This document shows, piece by piece, positions 1 to 10,451 of a stretch of 64,000 nt of DNA. The position numbers were made by a program, and so were the translations under genes. The stretch covers positions 38,019,660-38,083,659 of the forward strand of contig NC_067206.1 of the NCBI RefSeq assembly GCF_026262505.1, in the 5' to 3' direction. The first letter of the stretch is position 1. Every line of letters begins with the position of its first letter. Below the pieces are notes generated by a model. It saw only the letters and a program-made list of their open reading frames with translations. It ran no database searches and had not been told where the DNA came from. The stretch comes from Trichomonas vaginalis G3 (Eukaryota; Parabasalia; Trichomonadida; Trichomonadidae).

Positions 1-2354
1 GGTTGTAGTTTCTGATGGCATATCTTATAGCATCTTTGTCATTTACTATGGTTATTTTTGACTCAATAGGAGATAGAATAGTTTTGCCATAAATACTGTT
101 CAGAATGAGCTTTATATTTTCTTGCAAAGGATTTCCTTCTTTCTTATACTTTAACCTTAACTCAAACAACTTCTTTACTTCATCTCTTATTCTAATATCT
201 CTGTTTCCATCGTAATAGTATCCTTGCAACACTTCACATTTGACACCTTGATATTTTATGAGGTCTTGTAATGTTATATGGTCAACATACATTAAACAGC
301 AAGTGTTTGAACTTCTGGGAACGTTAAGTTCTGGATTTAGTTCAGGGTCACAAACTATTAAAGGAAAGTGTCTATGTATTCCAATCTCTGTTATCTTAAT
401 GAGAACAAAGAAGCCAGACATAAACTTTTCACCAATGGGTTCCTTTTGGTCGTCATCGAATAAATGTCTCATGAGATACTCTGTGCTTAACATTCTCTTC
501 AATACTTTTGGAATACCTTCTAAAGTATAAAGTCTTGCTATAGCTGATGGATATAATGAAACAGCGTCGAAGTCAGCAATGAGTTTCTTTTCGCTCTTTT
601 GTTTCATGTTATCTGACAATACATCTTCCACCTTGAATACAGCGTGAAATAAATTCTCTTGGTTTATTTGAGAGGTCATATAAATTTCCATTCGGGAAGT
701 ACACTCTGTTCTCAAAAATTTGTTAGCAATAGAACAAATACTAACGTAGTCATAAACGTTTAAATCAAATTCTTTCAATATGTCATTGCGGAACTTAACA
801 AAACCTTCTCTTAAAATTCTTACATCTTGTTTGCAATAAAATGTGCTATATTTTTCTAAGTCGAAGTGGTTTCATCTATTCTGCAACCTTTGATGGAATC
901 TATGTTTTTCATGAACGTATCAATATCTTACAACTTACATGCTTCAGAAATGACACCAGTTCTGTTGTCATTTGCTAACAAAACACTGCTGTAGTAGTTG
1001 TATGGAAATACTTCTTTCGGTCCTGTTTGTAAGTTAAACATAGCAGGAAATAGTTTAAGCTTCTTATTTATAACACTGTAAGAGTCTTTTATAATAATTG
1101 CCCTTCCTTTATATAAGCCAGTTATTTGCATTGTTCGTGAACCTTTAATGATGGGAGTTCCTTTCACTTCTGTCATGTGTCTTAAGATGAAGTTTATATC
1201 ATAACTGAGGTTATGGAAATATATTAAACTCTTGTCAGGAAGTCGTTCCAAAAATTCTGTTGCACAGTTCTGACCCCAAATGCTTTCACTCACTGAACCA
1301 TCTTCACTGTCATAACAGATGTTAAAAGCTTTATGAAAGCCGTCTGTGCTACACTCAAAGTCAGCAAAGAAAACGTGCTCAGGAATGAACTTGCACTTAT
1401 TTTTATTTACTTCTTTTGACTCGGCTTTCTTCTTCAGTTGTACACAATACTTTGGAGCATATGTCAAATCTTTAAATGGTGCAAGGTTCTGTTTATATAA
1501 GTCAGTCGTATATGTGAAAAGTTCTCCATAAGAAATAGGTTCGAAATATTTGCACTCCCACAATGTTTTCATAACATCCCATACGGTGTAGTTCTATCAT
1601 GCGAACTACATATTTATCTTCTCTCTTTGTATAAATCTTCATCTGTTTCTCAATGTTCATTCCACCACACTCCTTCAAGATTTCTATATAGTTGCGAATG
1701 AAATATGTTGTCATTGGTAATCTTTCATTTAGCATGTAGTGGTCTTCAACAAGAAGTAAGTCAATAGTTCGAACAGTTTCACATTCTTTTGGTATGTATC
1801 TCTTTATTTCATTATGTCTTGAGTCATTGAAATAACCAATGGTAACATTAAATGCTATACCTGTTGCGTCAGAAATTTCTTGTACTTTACTTTGAGGAAA
1901 GTCTCTAACACGAATGACTTCTCTCATGTGGTCAATAGTTTCTTCATCTACTCCAGCCTGAATGCAAGCATAAACGAAACAATTGTCTTCTGTCATAAGT
2001 GTGCAGTTCTTTTGTTCAGTTCATTGAAGATTTGGTAGCGTTCAAGATTTATAGGTAATGTGCAAAGATACTTCCAGAACTGACCGCTTCTCTTCTTATA
2101 AAACTTCTTTTCACCATTATCTTTCCAAAAGCTTTCTATAAGTGCTGGGTTTCCTGTTTGCTTAAGAGCTTCCAAAATGGCTTTCTGGTCATTTGTCAGT
2201 GTGCTTTCATCTCTATATGGTCTCTTTTTTGGTTTGCCTTTCTTTACATCTGACATCGTTAAGCCTTCATATTCTGTTAAATCATACATCTTTATTTCAG
2301 TAAGATTCTTTATGTTTGTCAAGAAGAAGTCATAGTGCATTTCAACAATACCTG
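1..2354. mobile_element. Mav-B, left piece (Maverick/Polinton)
   Basis: This is the part of Maverick Mav-B left of the Mav-A insertion. It holds only the middle and C-terminal part of a protein-primed DNA polymerase gene; the rest of the element's left arm is outside the window. The other half of the interrupted gene resumes at 25314. The sequence is nearly identical to the polymerase of Mav-A, so Mav-A and Mav-B are recent relatives of one family. Mav-B as seen is broken, with about seven breaks besides the Mav-A and mariner insertions. Confidence 0.9.
1..2354 (-). pseudogene. polB: protein-primed DNA polymerase B, middle and C-terminal part (Mav-B)
   Basis: This is the Mav-B copy of the family B DNA polymerase that copies the linear element from a protein primer. 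The 3'-5' exonuclease segment is visible (DFE in FADFECSTDG, then YFHNLSYDINF), followed by polymerase-domain sequence that runs to the window edge. It aligns closely with the Mav-A copy at 7114-10422. The gene is split at its N-terminal side by the whole of Mav-A, whose left end is at 2355. Besides that insertion it carries a few breaks. Identity as PolB is firm; function is lost. Confidence 0.93.
2349..2354. repeat. Target-site duplication TACCTG, left copy
   Basis: TACCTG directly precedes the terminal AGTTAG of Mav-A and recurs directly after its right terminus at 25308-25313. The uninterrupted site, seen once in Mav-A's own polymerase gene near 10160-10171, has a single TACCTG. Six-base duplications are the known footprint of Maverick integrases. 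Confidence 0.97.
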
Positions 2355-2547
2355 AGTTAGTATGGTTAAGTCGTGTACGGAGGCACTGCGTTCCTCCGTA
2401 CACAATACTTGTGAATTTGACACTTTACGAAACCGTTAACGTATATTTTACAACACAAACACAAAAACTAACTTAACCTTAAATATTTACAAAGCCGCCA
2501 ACCACTTCACTAACGAACTCACTAATGTAAAAAAATAAACGTTCTCA
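2355..2547. repeat. Left terminal inverted repeat of Mav-A
   Basis: It matches the inverse of 25122-25307, with a handful of substitutions and one short length difference near the inner edge. The outermost 24 bp are identical at both ends. Next comes a hairpin whose arms are GTGTACGGAGG and CCTCCGTACAC around a CACTGCGTT loop. The inner part has runs of CACTAACG/CACTAATG-type units. Confidence 0.93.
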
Positions 2548-2580
2548 CTATCGTTCTCACTAACGACTTCACTAATGTTC

Positions 2581-2865
2581 TCATAAATTTTCCTCAATAT
2601 CTTCATCATCAGTGTTAACCCTATTGTAGTCATACTTGAAGCCATAAACTTTCTCTAACTTCTTAACGTACAATTTACATAACTTACCTTCGTCATCGTA
2701 TGGTTTAATGATATAACTATTTCTATCTTTATACACAGTCAATGAAAAGTCAACTGGTCTCGGATGTATTTGAAAGAACATGTTATGCTCAGGAAGGAAG
2801 AATAAATGTTTAAATGTATGTTTGTTATACTGTGGAATTCGAATGAGTTGCTTTTGTTCTGTCAT
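2581..2865 (-). CDS. End-proximal gene, type a (unknown function)
   Basis: A 94-residue protein. The start at MTEQKQL is chosen because the Mav-D copy (59370-59654) starts there and an upstream extension is not conserved. It reads HTFKHLFFLPEHNMFFQIH and ends in an acidic tail (NTDDEDIEENL). It is a diverged homologue of the type b gene at the other end of Mav-A (24800-25108), sharing the pattern x-F-K-x-LFF-x-P-x(4)-F-x-QI. Transcription runs toward the terminus, as for every end-proximal gene here. No known domain is recognised. Confidence 0.7.
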   Translation of the reverse strand: MTEQKQLIRIPQYNKHTFKHLFFLPEHNMFFQIHPRPVDFSLTVYKDRNSYIIKPYDDEGKLCKLYVKKLEKVYGFKYDYNRVNTDDEDIEENL

Positions 2866-2965
2866 TACATCCAAATAAAAATTTTCAGTAAAAATAAAAT
2901 AAACGTTAAAAATAAATGATATCACCACCCTCACACGTATGAAAACATAGCACAAAAATAAATTT

Positions 2966-3012
2966 AGGTGAAGTGGTTAGATCTACCTGTTTCTACCTCT
3001 TTCTACCCTGTT
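2966..3012. repeat. Nested AGATCT-core palindrome unit
   Basis: The unit contains GTGGTTAGATCTACC followed by CTACC-type repeats (three TTTCTACC-like units). It sits between the end-proximal gene and the next gene, exactly as at 24687-24738, 39611-39662 and 59756-59810. It belongs to the dispersed palindrome family described in the findings. Confidence 0.8.
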
Positions 3013-3024
3013 GAATTCATTACT

Positions 3025-3261
3025 TTATAACTCTCTTCCTTTCTCCAACTCTTCTAACTTCTTCTTAAGTTCAGCAATGTTGTCCTCATGAAGTTTAATC
3101 TTTCTCAAAATTCCTTCTCTATCTAATGGTTGCTTTATCTTTCTAAACTGAACTCTACCATCCTTCATAGTATGAATGTAAAAACCTTCTGGAACCGCTC
3201 CTGATTTAATGTATTCTACCAAAAATTTTTGTTTCATTGCTTCAGTGACTTTAGTCGTCAT
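3025..3261 (-). CDS. Small basic protein with DGRV-type domain
   Basis: A 78-residue intact frame. The first half has the pattern SGAVPEGFYIHTMKDGRVQF followed by RKIKQPL. The second half is a lysine/glutamate-rich coiled coil (ILRKIKLHEDNIAELKKKLEELEKG). The same short domain (residue-poor loop, hydrophobic strand, DG turn, basic strand) occurs at the start of the proteins at 5399-5833 and 46091-46675, so it is a shared building block of Mav-A and Mav-C. A structural or DNA-binding role is a guess. Confidence 0.6.
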   Translation of the reverse strand: MTTKVTEAMKQKFLVEYIKSGAVPEGFYIHTMKDGRVQFRKIKQPLDREGILRKIKLHEDNIAELKKKLEELEKGREL

Positions 3262-3309
3262 TTTACTCTAAATAAAATGTTCAAATAAAATAAAACTAAC
3301 ATTATTTTT

Positions 3310-3768
3310 TCAGTAAGGAAACGCAGGAGTTTTACGATTTATTTGAGGAGTAGGTTCTGGTTTAAATGTTGGAGTCGGTTTAGGAGTTGACTTTTGAACA
3401 GGAGTTTGTACTTCCATAGGTTCAGGAGTCATTGAAGGTGTTGTTTGTGAAGGCGTTGGTTTTGGCGATGGTGTCGGAGTTTGTTTAACTTCAGCTACTT
3501 CAGTATTATTTACAACATTTGCTTTATTTCTTTTCAACATCATTACTGCTCCTGCTGTAGCTAGCAAACCTAGTGGGAGACCATATTTTATATAAGGACT
3601 TGACCAAATGCTATTTTTGACAGGAGCTGGTGGAACACCTAACCTTGGTGAGACTGCTCTTTGCCATTGTGCAGCTCGTAAGAAATATTCAATAGGTGCT
3701 CCATAATCGTTTGGTAAAGTTTGTTTCATAGATGGTGAAGGTTCACGAGAGCTTGATGAAGAACTCAT
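3310..3768 (-). CDS. Single-pass membrane, proline-rich virion-type protein
   Basis: A 152-residue intact frame. It opens with a serine run, has one hydrophobic segment near residues 70-90 (YGLPLGLLATAGAVMML, then KR) and ends in a long Pro/Thr-rich tail with PTP repeats. It lies immediately downstream of the major-capsid-like region on the same strand, 23 bp away. A minor virion or membrane-interacting protein is plausible from position and composition only; no family is recognised. Confidence 0.6.
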   Translation of the reverse strand: MSSSSSSREPSPSMKQTLPNDYGAPIEYFLRAAQWQRAVSPRLGVPPAPVKNSIWSSPYIKYGLPLGLLATAGAVMMLKRNKANVVNNTEVAEVKQTPTPSPKPTPSQTTPSMTPEPMEVQTPVQKSTPKPTPTFKPEPTPQINRKTPAFPY

Positions 3769-3791
3769 TTATAAGCTTTAAAAATAAACGT

Positions 3792-5371
3792 TCATCCTTT
3801 ATTCCTCACTGTCGTCCGTGCTAAGTTATAGTCGTCAAGTCTTATTATTGGTATGCCTGACTGTCTTACTTGTATTGCAAAGCAACAATCCCTCATAAAT
3901 CCAATAAGTGGCTTTGGTACGTTTTCAGTTGCTAGTTCAATAGGTCCTTTAACAGACAATTTGTATGTTATTGGAGCAGTAGATGTTTGACCTTGCTGGA
4001 AGCAAAAGTCCACTTCTGTTGGAAAACCACATAAGAAATGTGTGTTGTCATAGCTATCCCATTTATGTTCCACACTACCATCATCCACCAATGACCTCAT
4101 AACATCTTCATTAAATCCTATCATATCATTGTTTGTATTGCAAGCGTTCGCAACCATTTCATAAAATACAGGTCCATATGATTTTTCAGGTTCTGCAGGC
4201 ATATTTCCATAAGCTCCCATGGAAAGCTGAAGATATTTAAACTTAGGGTTCTCAAAATTAACATAATAGTTGTCTTTCTTTCTAAATAGTGCCCAAATAC
4301 TTTTAACATTAATAGGCGTATAAGCTGCTGTAAATGTTGCACTTGAACTATCTGTATTCTTTGAGAATGAACCGTCCATAGGAATCCAATCCATAACTTT
4401 AACAGGAAAACATAAAGCCTCGTTTGTATAATGTTCTACAAGTTCTGTATAAATGTTAGGGTCTAAAGAGAATGACTTTGGATGAATGAAACATTCATTA
4501 AAATCCATCTTTGTTCGAAATAGTTGCTGGTTACAGTTGTAATAGTAACTGTTCCACTAGCTTCTACTGCCTTCGTTATCATAGTGAATGGTTCATTCCA
4601 TGGAACAAATTTATTTGTCGGTGGATTTGAATCTGAAGCAAATGCAACTTTAAGAGTTGGATTGAAAGCAATGATATCATTTACAGATATAGATGTGCAT
4701 TGTAAGGCGTCGCTACTGAACTTTACTTTAAGCTGAATGTTTCCTGCAAAAGCTGGAATAAATCGAATAGCTTCTAATGGAAGGAATCTTCTAACAGGAA
4801 TTCTTAAACGAAGCTTAAAATCAAATGATTTTCCTGCTGTAATTGGACCACTAACAATTTGTCCTGTTCTGCATGTTCCCGAATGACTCCATACATCTTC
4901 ATGTCGAGTCTTTGAGAAAACATCTACTTTCTTTATTTGTTCGGTAGTTTGTGAGTTTGAAGTTATATATGCTTCTTCTCTTGCGTTGTCTTGAGAATAT
5001 ACGATACGACCATTTGCAAGGATTTGATATCCAGCAACTGCATAGAAAGCGTCATCGAAACCAATCCAAAATCCTGGTGGGTTTGTTTTATTGGAACCTG
5101 AACCAATTTCTTTATCTACAATAAATTGACCTTCCATTTTATACGTAATGAATGTATTGTAAAGGTCCAACATATTTTCACCAGGAGGTGAGAGATTGAA
5201 TGTTACCCATGTGTTATCTTTAGCAGTTCCAGGTTGTGATGGAATCTTTGCGTCAGAATATTTTCTATTAGTGTCACCAATTTGAACTGCATTGTCTATG
5301 ATATCGAAATATGAGCGAATCTGATGAATATGCTCTGCTGGAGTAAATTCGTTTAACTGTTCGTTCTGCAT
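3792..5371 (-). pseudogene. Major-capsid-like region (Mav-A)
   Basis: The region encodes about 525 residues' worth of protein, a fitting length for the double-jelly-roll major capsid protein of Polintons. The N-terminal part has WVTFNLSPPGENMLDLYNTF and later LRLRIPVRRFLPLEAIRFIP, which fits a strand-rich capsid fold. The C-terminal part has WIPMDGSF and many aromatic strand-like segments. The call rests on size, strand-like composition and position beside small virion-type genes; no specific capsid motif was verified. It is broken, with about one break. No second copy is visible here because the corresponding arms of Mav-B and Mav-D lie outside the window. Confidence 0.55.
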
Positions 5372-5398
5372 GTATTTACTTCAGATAAAAATATCTAT

Positions 5399-5833
5399 TT
5401 ACTTCATTATTCTCACTCTTCTTCTTGGCATTCGTGGTGGAAGTTGTTTCTTGACATTTTCAATGAACTGTACATTCTCTTTTGTCTCAACTTCTTTCAC
5501 TGGCGGGTCAGGGTTCTTTGACTCGGTTTGTTTTCAATGAAATTCACGAACTTTGCAATAAGCTCTTGGTTCGTTATTGAAAGTAACATCTGGCTTCTTT
5601 TCTTCTTGTTCTATTGACTTTTCAGTTTGAACAGAAGGTTTTATATGGGCTTCGTGGACTTCACCCTTGCCATGCACCTTAATGTTGTCGCTCTCTGCAT
5701 TCGCTAATGGAACCTTTCTTTTTCTTACGTATATTTTACCATCTTTACTCTGACTTACGTAATAGAAAGGATGTTGTATTCCTCTTGCGTCATTTAATAT
5801 AATAGACTCTCGCTCTGATTTTGACAAGCTCAT
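5399..5833 (-). pseudogene. Small DG-domain protein with basic tail (Mav-A)
   Basis: The start MSLSKSERESI is followed by HPFYYVSQSKDGKIYVRKRK, the same short domain as in 3025-3261 and 46091-46675. The C-terminal end is rich in proline and arginine (LPPRMPRRRVRI). In Mav-C the related gene (46091-46675) has a similar order of domain, acidic middle and basic end. It is broken, about one break. Function unknown; its place among capsid-type genes suggests a virion or maturation role. Confidence 0.6.
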
Positions 5834-5878
5834 TTTACATCGGTTAAAGTTTTAAGTTAGTTTTTTATCTACAGTCAA
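5834..5878. promoter_or_regulatory. Divergent intergenic promoter region
   Basis: These 45 bp separate two divergently transcribed starts (minus gene start 5833, plus gene start 5879). The region is AT-rich and includes GTTAGTTTTTTATCTACAG. No Trichomonas Inr-like TCA motif is evident. Confidence 0.45.
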
Positions 5879-6136
5879 ATGACTCAGACAAGTCCTACGG
5901 ACAAGACCCAAGGGGTCATAGATGTTGAAGCATTGAAGAAAGAAATTCGCGAGCAAATTTTATCCGAACTGAAGGAACAAAAACAAGAACAAAAGCCAGA
6001 GAGACCAAAGAGAAAACTTAGTGAAAAACAACTTGCTGCATTAGCTGCTGGAAGACAAAGAACCCACGTTTGCTGGCGAAAAAAGCTAGAGAAGAAAGCA
6101 AGCAAAAGCAAAGAAGCTGAAGCAAAGAAAGAGTAA
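5879..6136 (+). CDS. Small lysine/glutamate-rich protein
   Basis: An 85-residue intact frame starting MTQTSPTDKTQGVIDVEALK. The central part is a charged coiled coil (EIREQILSELKEQKQEQK). The end is strongly basic, with KRKLSEKQLAALAAGRQRTH and KKLEKKASKSKEAEAKKE. It runs co-directionally into the next gene, 24 bp downstream. It may bind nucleic acid or be a core protein by composition; no family is recognised. Confidence 0.55.
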   Translation: MTQTSPTDKTQGVIDVEALKKEIREQILSELKEQKQEQKPERPKRKLSEKQLAALAAGRQRTHVCWRKKLEKKASKSKEAEAKKE

Positions 6137-6160
6137 ATGGTTTATTTTTATCCGAATTAA

Positions 6161-7016
6161 ATGTATAGACAAATACCTTTATCTGTTGCGTTCAGTAGTG
6201 AAAACCCTGACGTCAAAATAAAGGGGAACAGAGTAACGTTTAAGTTTCCAACAGACTGGATTGTGAACATAAATGAAGAGAAGTACATTGGCATAACATC
6301 TATGTATATAACACGTGCTTTCAGAAAGGTTGACTTTATACTTCAAGTCGAGATAGAAAATGACGAACAGTCTTTAAGCGCCCAAAACATTCACATATAC
6401 AAATACTTTAAAGACGATACAACATTGTTGCAATGTATGATTTCATTTAATGAGATGTTCGAGAAAAAGTTCAACATTGAAGTACAAACTTTACAGCCTT
6501 TACGTGAGTTTCTTGCACAACTGAAAGAAGAAGGTAGTCAGCCACAACTTATAGACTTTCATTATGAATTTAATGAAAATGAAGATGGAACACATGACTG
6601 TCAATTCATTGTATTCTCACCATTCAATGAAGTCGCTAAAGAAAGAAAATCCATTACGTATAAGATTTCAAATCTCTGAACCCAATGAAGACTTCAAGAA
6701 TGTTTTCAATTATGATGCAATGCTTCCGAGGAAAAATGAATTTTCAAAGATTGTAACACCTGGCATTTGGGATAGAAAGCAAGCTATATTATATTCAAAC
6801 TTAAGTAAGGGAGTTGAAAATGAGTTCATTGGTCATACAAGAACTTCACCACTTCCTAACCCTAAATACTATAAATTAACTGGCTTCAATCGTGAGTTTT
6901 GGATAGACATGTTCTCCACTCATGACCATAAATGTCCAGTGTTCTTGCCTCCAGATGGGAAGGACTGTCTCTACATTGAAGCACAACTCTTAAACTCTAC
7001 CATCGCAGTATTGTAA
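6161..7016 (+). pseudogene. W-KAI capsid-like family member 1 (Mav-A)
   Basis: About 285 codons. Near residue 30 it reads VTFKFPTDWIVNINEEKYIG, the same pattern (F/Y-x-F/Y-P-x-x-W-x(n)-K-x-I-x(2)-R/T) seen at 23049-23927 (Mav-A), 42031-42838 and 47109-47969 (Mav-C). The end has VFLPPDGKDCLYIEAQL, closely like the end of 23049-23927. Mav-A and Mav-C therefore each hold two members. It is broken, about one break. A capsid-vertex or spike role is inferred from context only. Confidence 0.6.
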
Positions 7017-7082
7017 AATCTACGCTAGCTTTATTTTTATCACGAATGACCTCATTCATGACCTCATTGCTGACAAAAATAA

Positions 7083-7107
7083 GCCGCTAGCGGCAAGGGC
7101 GAAGCCC
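7083..7107. repeat. GC-rich double hairpin (non-coding copy)
   Basis: GCCGCTAGCGGC (7083-7094) is followed by GGGCGAAGCCC (7097-7107), then CATGACCTCA. It is strikingly GC-rich against its AT-rich surroundings. It lies in the short gap where two genes converge and is a member of the double-hairpin family. Confidence 0.85.
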
Positions 7108-7113
7108 ATGACC

Positions 7114-10100
7114 TCAGAACTTCAACTTACGAATAAAGCTTGTTTTTGTCGTTATTGAGAAGTTAAACTTTTCAGCAAAGCAAGGTTGACATGACTTACA
7201 TAAGTCGAATGCAATCTCTTGACCATCATAAAGTGCTTTGTAAAGTTTCATTAAACTGAACTCAGAGTCTTTGTCATATGTTCCAACAGGTATGTGAATG
7301 TTCTTATCTTCATTGTAATAGCATTGTATAGCTTCAGGAAACATTTCATTAGCGGTTAAAGCAATAACATCTTGCTTCACGCCTTTCATTCTGCAGTGAA
7401 ATGCAACTTCATTTAAATCGTTAGTGAGTAAGTCTATGTAGGTCTTCTTTCCACAGAAAATACTTTTATAAGCTAAACTTTGTTTTCCAGGTGTTATTTC
7501 TGCAAAGTCGCTATGAAATTGACCTAATGTTTTACCAATAAGTTCGCGACCATATCTCTTCTTAAACTCAGCTGCAAGCTTTGGTATGTCTTCATTATAT
7601 AATGCATACTGTCGTATCCTGGTAAAAGATTTGAAGTCCCATGTCCTCAGCAGTACAGAATACTTCATTCATAATACGTTTTGACATAGACAGAATATTA
7701 ACACCAAGTGGACAGAAGTTAAAGTGTCTGCAAATGCTTTTCGTTAGCTTGAAAATAGTTTTATCTGAACCATCCAAACCTTCGAACTTCACTATATGGT
7801 TGTAATTTCTTATAGCATATCTTATAGCATCTTTGTCATTTACTATGGTTATTTTTGACTCAATAGGAGATAGAATAGTTTTGCCATAAATGCTGTTCAG
7901 AATGAGTTTTATAATTTCTTGTAAGGGGTTTCCTTCTTTCTTATACTTTAACCTTAACTCAAACAACTTCTTTACTTCATCTCTTATTCTCATATCTCTG
8001 TTTCCATCGTAATAGTATCCTTGCAACACTTCACATTTGACACCTTGATATTTTATGAGGTCTTGTAATGTTATATGGTCAACATACATGAGACAGCAAG
8101 TGTTTGAACTTCTTGGAACGTTAAGTTCTGGATTTAGTTCAGGGTCGCAAACTATTAAATGAAAGTGTCTGGGTATACCAATCTCTGTTATCTTAATGAG
8201 AACAAAGAAGCCAGACATAAACTTTTCACCAATGGGTTCCTTTTGGTCGTCATCGAATAAATGTCTCATGAGATACTCTGTGCTTAACATCTCATCCTTC
8301 AATACTTTTGGAATTCCTTCTAAAGTATAAATCTTGCTATAGCTGAAGGATATAATGAAACAGTGTCGAAGTCAGCAATGAGTTTCTTTTTGCTCTTTTG
8401 TTTCATGTTATCTGACAACATACATCTTCCACCTTGAATGCATCTCGAAATAAATTCTCTTGGTTTATTTGAGAGGTCATAAAGATTTCCATTCGGGAAG
8501 TATACTCTGTTCTCAAACAATTTGTTAGCAATAGAACAAATACTAACGTAGTCATAAACGTTTAAATCAAACTCTTTCAATAAGTCATTGCGGAACTTTA
8601 CAAAACCTTCTCTTAAAATTCTTACATCTTGTTTGCAGTAAAACGTGCTATATTTTTCTAAGTCGAAGTGGTTTTCATCTATTCTGCAACCTTTGATGGA
8701 ATCTATGTTTTTCATGAATGTATCTGCATCATGGATAAACTTACATGCTTCAGAAATGACACCAGTTCTGTTGTCATTTGCTAACAAAACACTGCTGTAG
8801 TAGTTATATGGAAATACTTCTTTCGGTCCTGTTTGTAAGTTAAACATAGCAGGAAATAGTTTAAGCTTCTTATTTATAACACTGTAAGAGTCTTTTATAA
8901 TAATTGCCCGTCCTTTATATAAACCAGTTATTTGCATTGTTCGTGAACCTTTAATGATGGGAGTTCCTTTCACTTCTGTCATGTGTCTTAAGATGAAGTT
9001 TATGTCATAACTGAGGTTGTGGAAATATATTAAACTCTTGTCAGGAAGTCTTTCCAAAAATTCTGTTGCACAGTTCTGACCCCATATGCTTTCACTCACT
9101 GAACCATCTTCACTGTCATAACAGATGTTAAAAGCTTTATGAAAGCCATCCGTACTACACTCAAAGTCAGCAAAGAAAACATGCTCAGGAATGAACTTGC
9201 ACTTATTTTTATTTACTTCTTTTGACTCGGCTTTCTTCTTCAGTTGTACACAATACTTTGGAGCATATGTCAAATCTTTAAATGGTGCAAGGTTCTGTTT
9301 ATATAAGTCAGTCGTATATGTGAAAAGTTCTCCATAAGAAATAGGTTCGAAATATTTGCACTCCCACAATGTTTTCATAACATCCCATAGCGGTGTAGTT
9401 CTATCCATGCGAACTACATATTTATCTTCTCTCTTTGTATAAATCTTCATCTGTTTTTCAATGTTCATTCCACCACAAGCTTTGAGAATTTCTATATAGT
9501 TTCGAATGAAGTATGTTGTCATTGGTAATCTTTCATTTAGCATGTAGTGGTCTTCAACAAGAAGTAAGTCAATAGTTCTAACAGTTTCGCATTCTTTTGG
9601 TATATATCTCTTTATTTCATTATGTCTTGAGTCATTGAAATAACCAATGGTAACATTAAATGCTATACCTGTTGAATCGGAAATTTCTTGTACTTTACTT
9701 TGAGGAAAGTCTCTAACACGAATGACTTCTCTCATGTGGTCAATAGTTTCTTCATTTACTCCAGCCTGAATGCAAGCATAAACGAAACAATTGTCCTCTG
9801 TCATAAGTGTTGCAGTTCTTTTGTTCAGTTCATTGAAGATTTGGTAGCGTTCAAGATTTATAGGTAATGTGCAAAGATACTTCCAGAACTGACCGCTTCT
9901 CTTCTTATAAAACTTCTTTTTACCATTATCTTTCCAAAAGCTTTCTATAAGTGCTGGGTTTCCTGTTTGCTTAAGAGCTTCCAAAATGGCTTTCTGGTCA
10001 TTTGTCAGTGTGCTTTCATCTCTATATGGTCTCTTTTTTGGTTTGCCTTTCTTTACATCTGACATCGTTAAGCCTTCATATTCTGTTAAATCATACATCT

Positions 10101-10422
10101 TTATTTCGGTAAGATTCTTTATGTTTGTCAAGAAGAAGTCATAGTGCATTTCAACAATACCTGCAGCATTTGCTTCTATCTCTGATATAAAGTTCTCCTT
10201 CAAGAGCTGATGTAGTAATGTTCCAATATTATTGAGGTTTAACGTAGAACATTCATACTTTCCACCAAGTTTATAACATACCATCCATCTTTGTTGGGAG
10301 TTTATTTTAATCTTCTCTAAGAGTCTCATGAAAACCTTACCGAAATGTTTGTGTAAATAGTCTCTGTTTGGTTCATCTAAAGCTTCGATGTTAAAGTCAA
10401 TGAGTCTATTGCCTGACTTCAC
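7114..10422 (-). pseudogene. polB: protein-primed DNA polymerase B (Mav-A)
   Basis: A gene of about 1,100 codons, the usual size for Maverick PolB, which replicates linear DNA from a terminal protein. Motifs in order, counted from the N-terminus: exonuclease I FADFEC near residue 417, exonuclease II YFHNLSYDIN near 469, exonuclease III YCKQDVRIL near 597, polymerase motif A DFDTVSLYPS near 687, and motif B LNSIYGK near 843. The N-terminal 350 residues (with TEDNCFVYACIQAG) are typical of eukaryotic mobile PolBs. It is broken, about two breaks. The gene upstream (10452-10958) is only about 30 bp away on the same strand. Confidence 0.95.
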
Positions 10423-10451
10423 ATTTCTCTTCCTATTCTCTTCATCTTTCT

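Noticed and set aside
258-530. Plus-strand open frame of 90 codons
   Set aside because: Lies antisense within the Mav-B polymerase gene and has no homologue; shadow frame.
5645-5690. GGGCTTCGTGGACTTCACCC in 5399-5833 as another double hairpin
   Set aside because: Shares some words with the family but its arms do not pair properly; left out of the family list.
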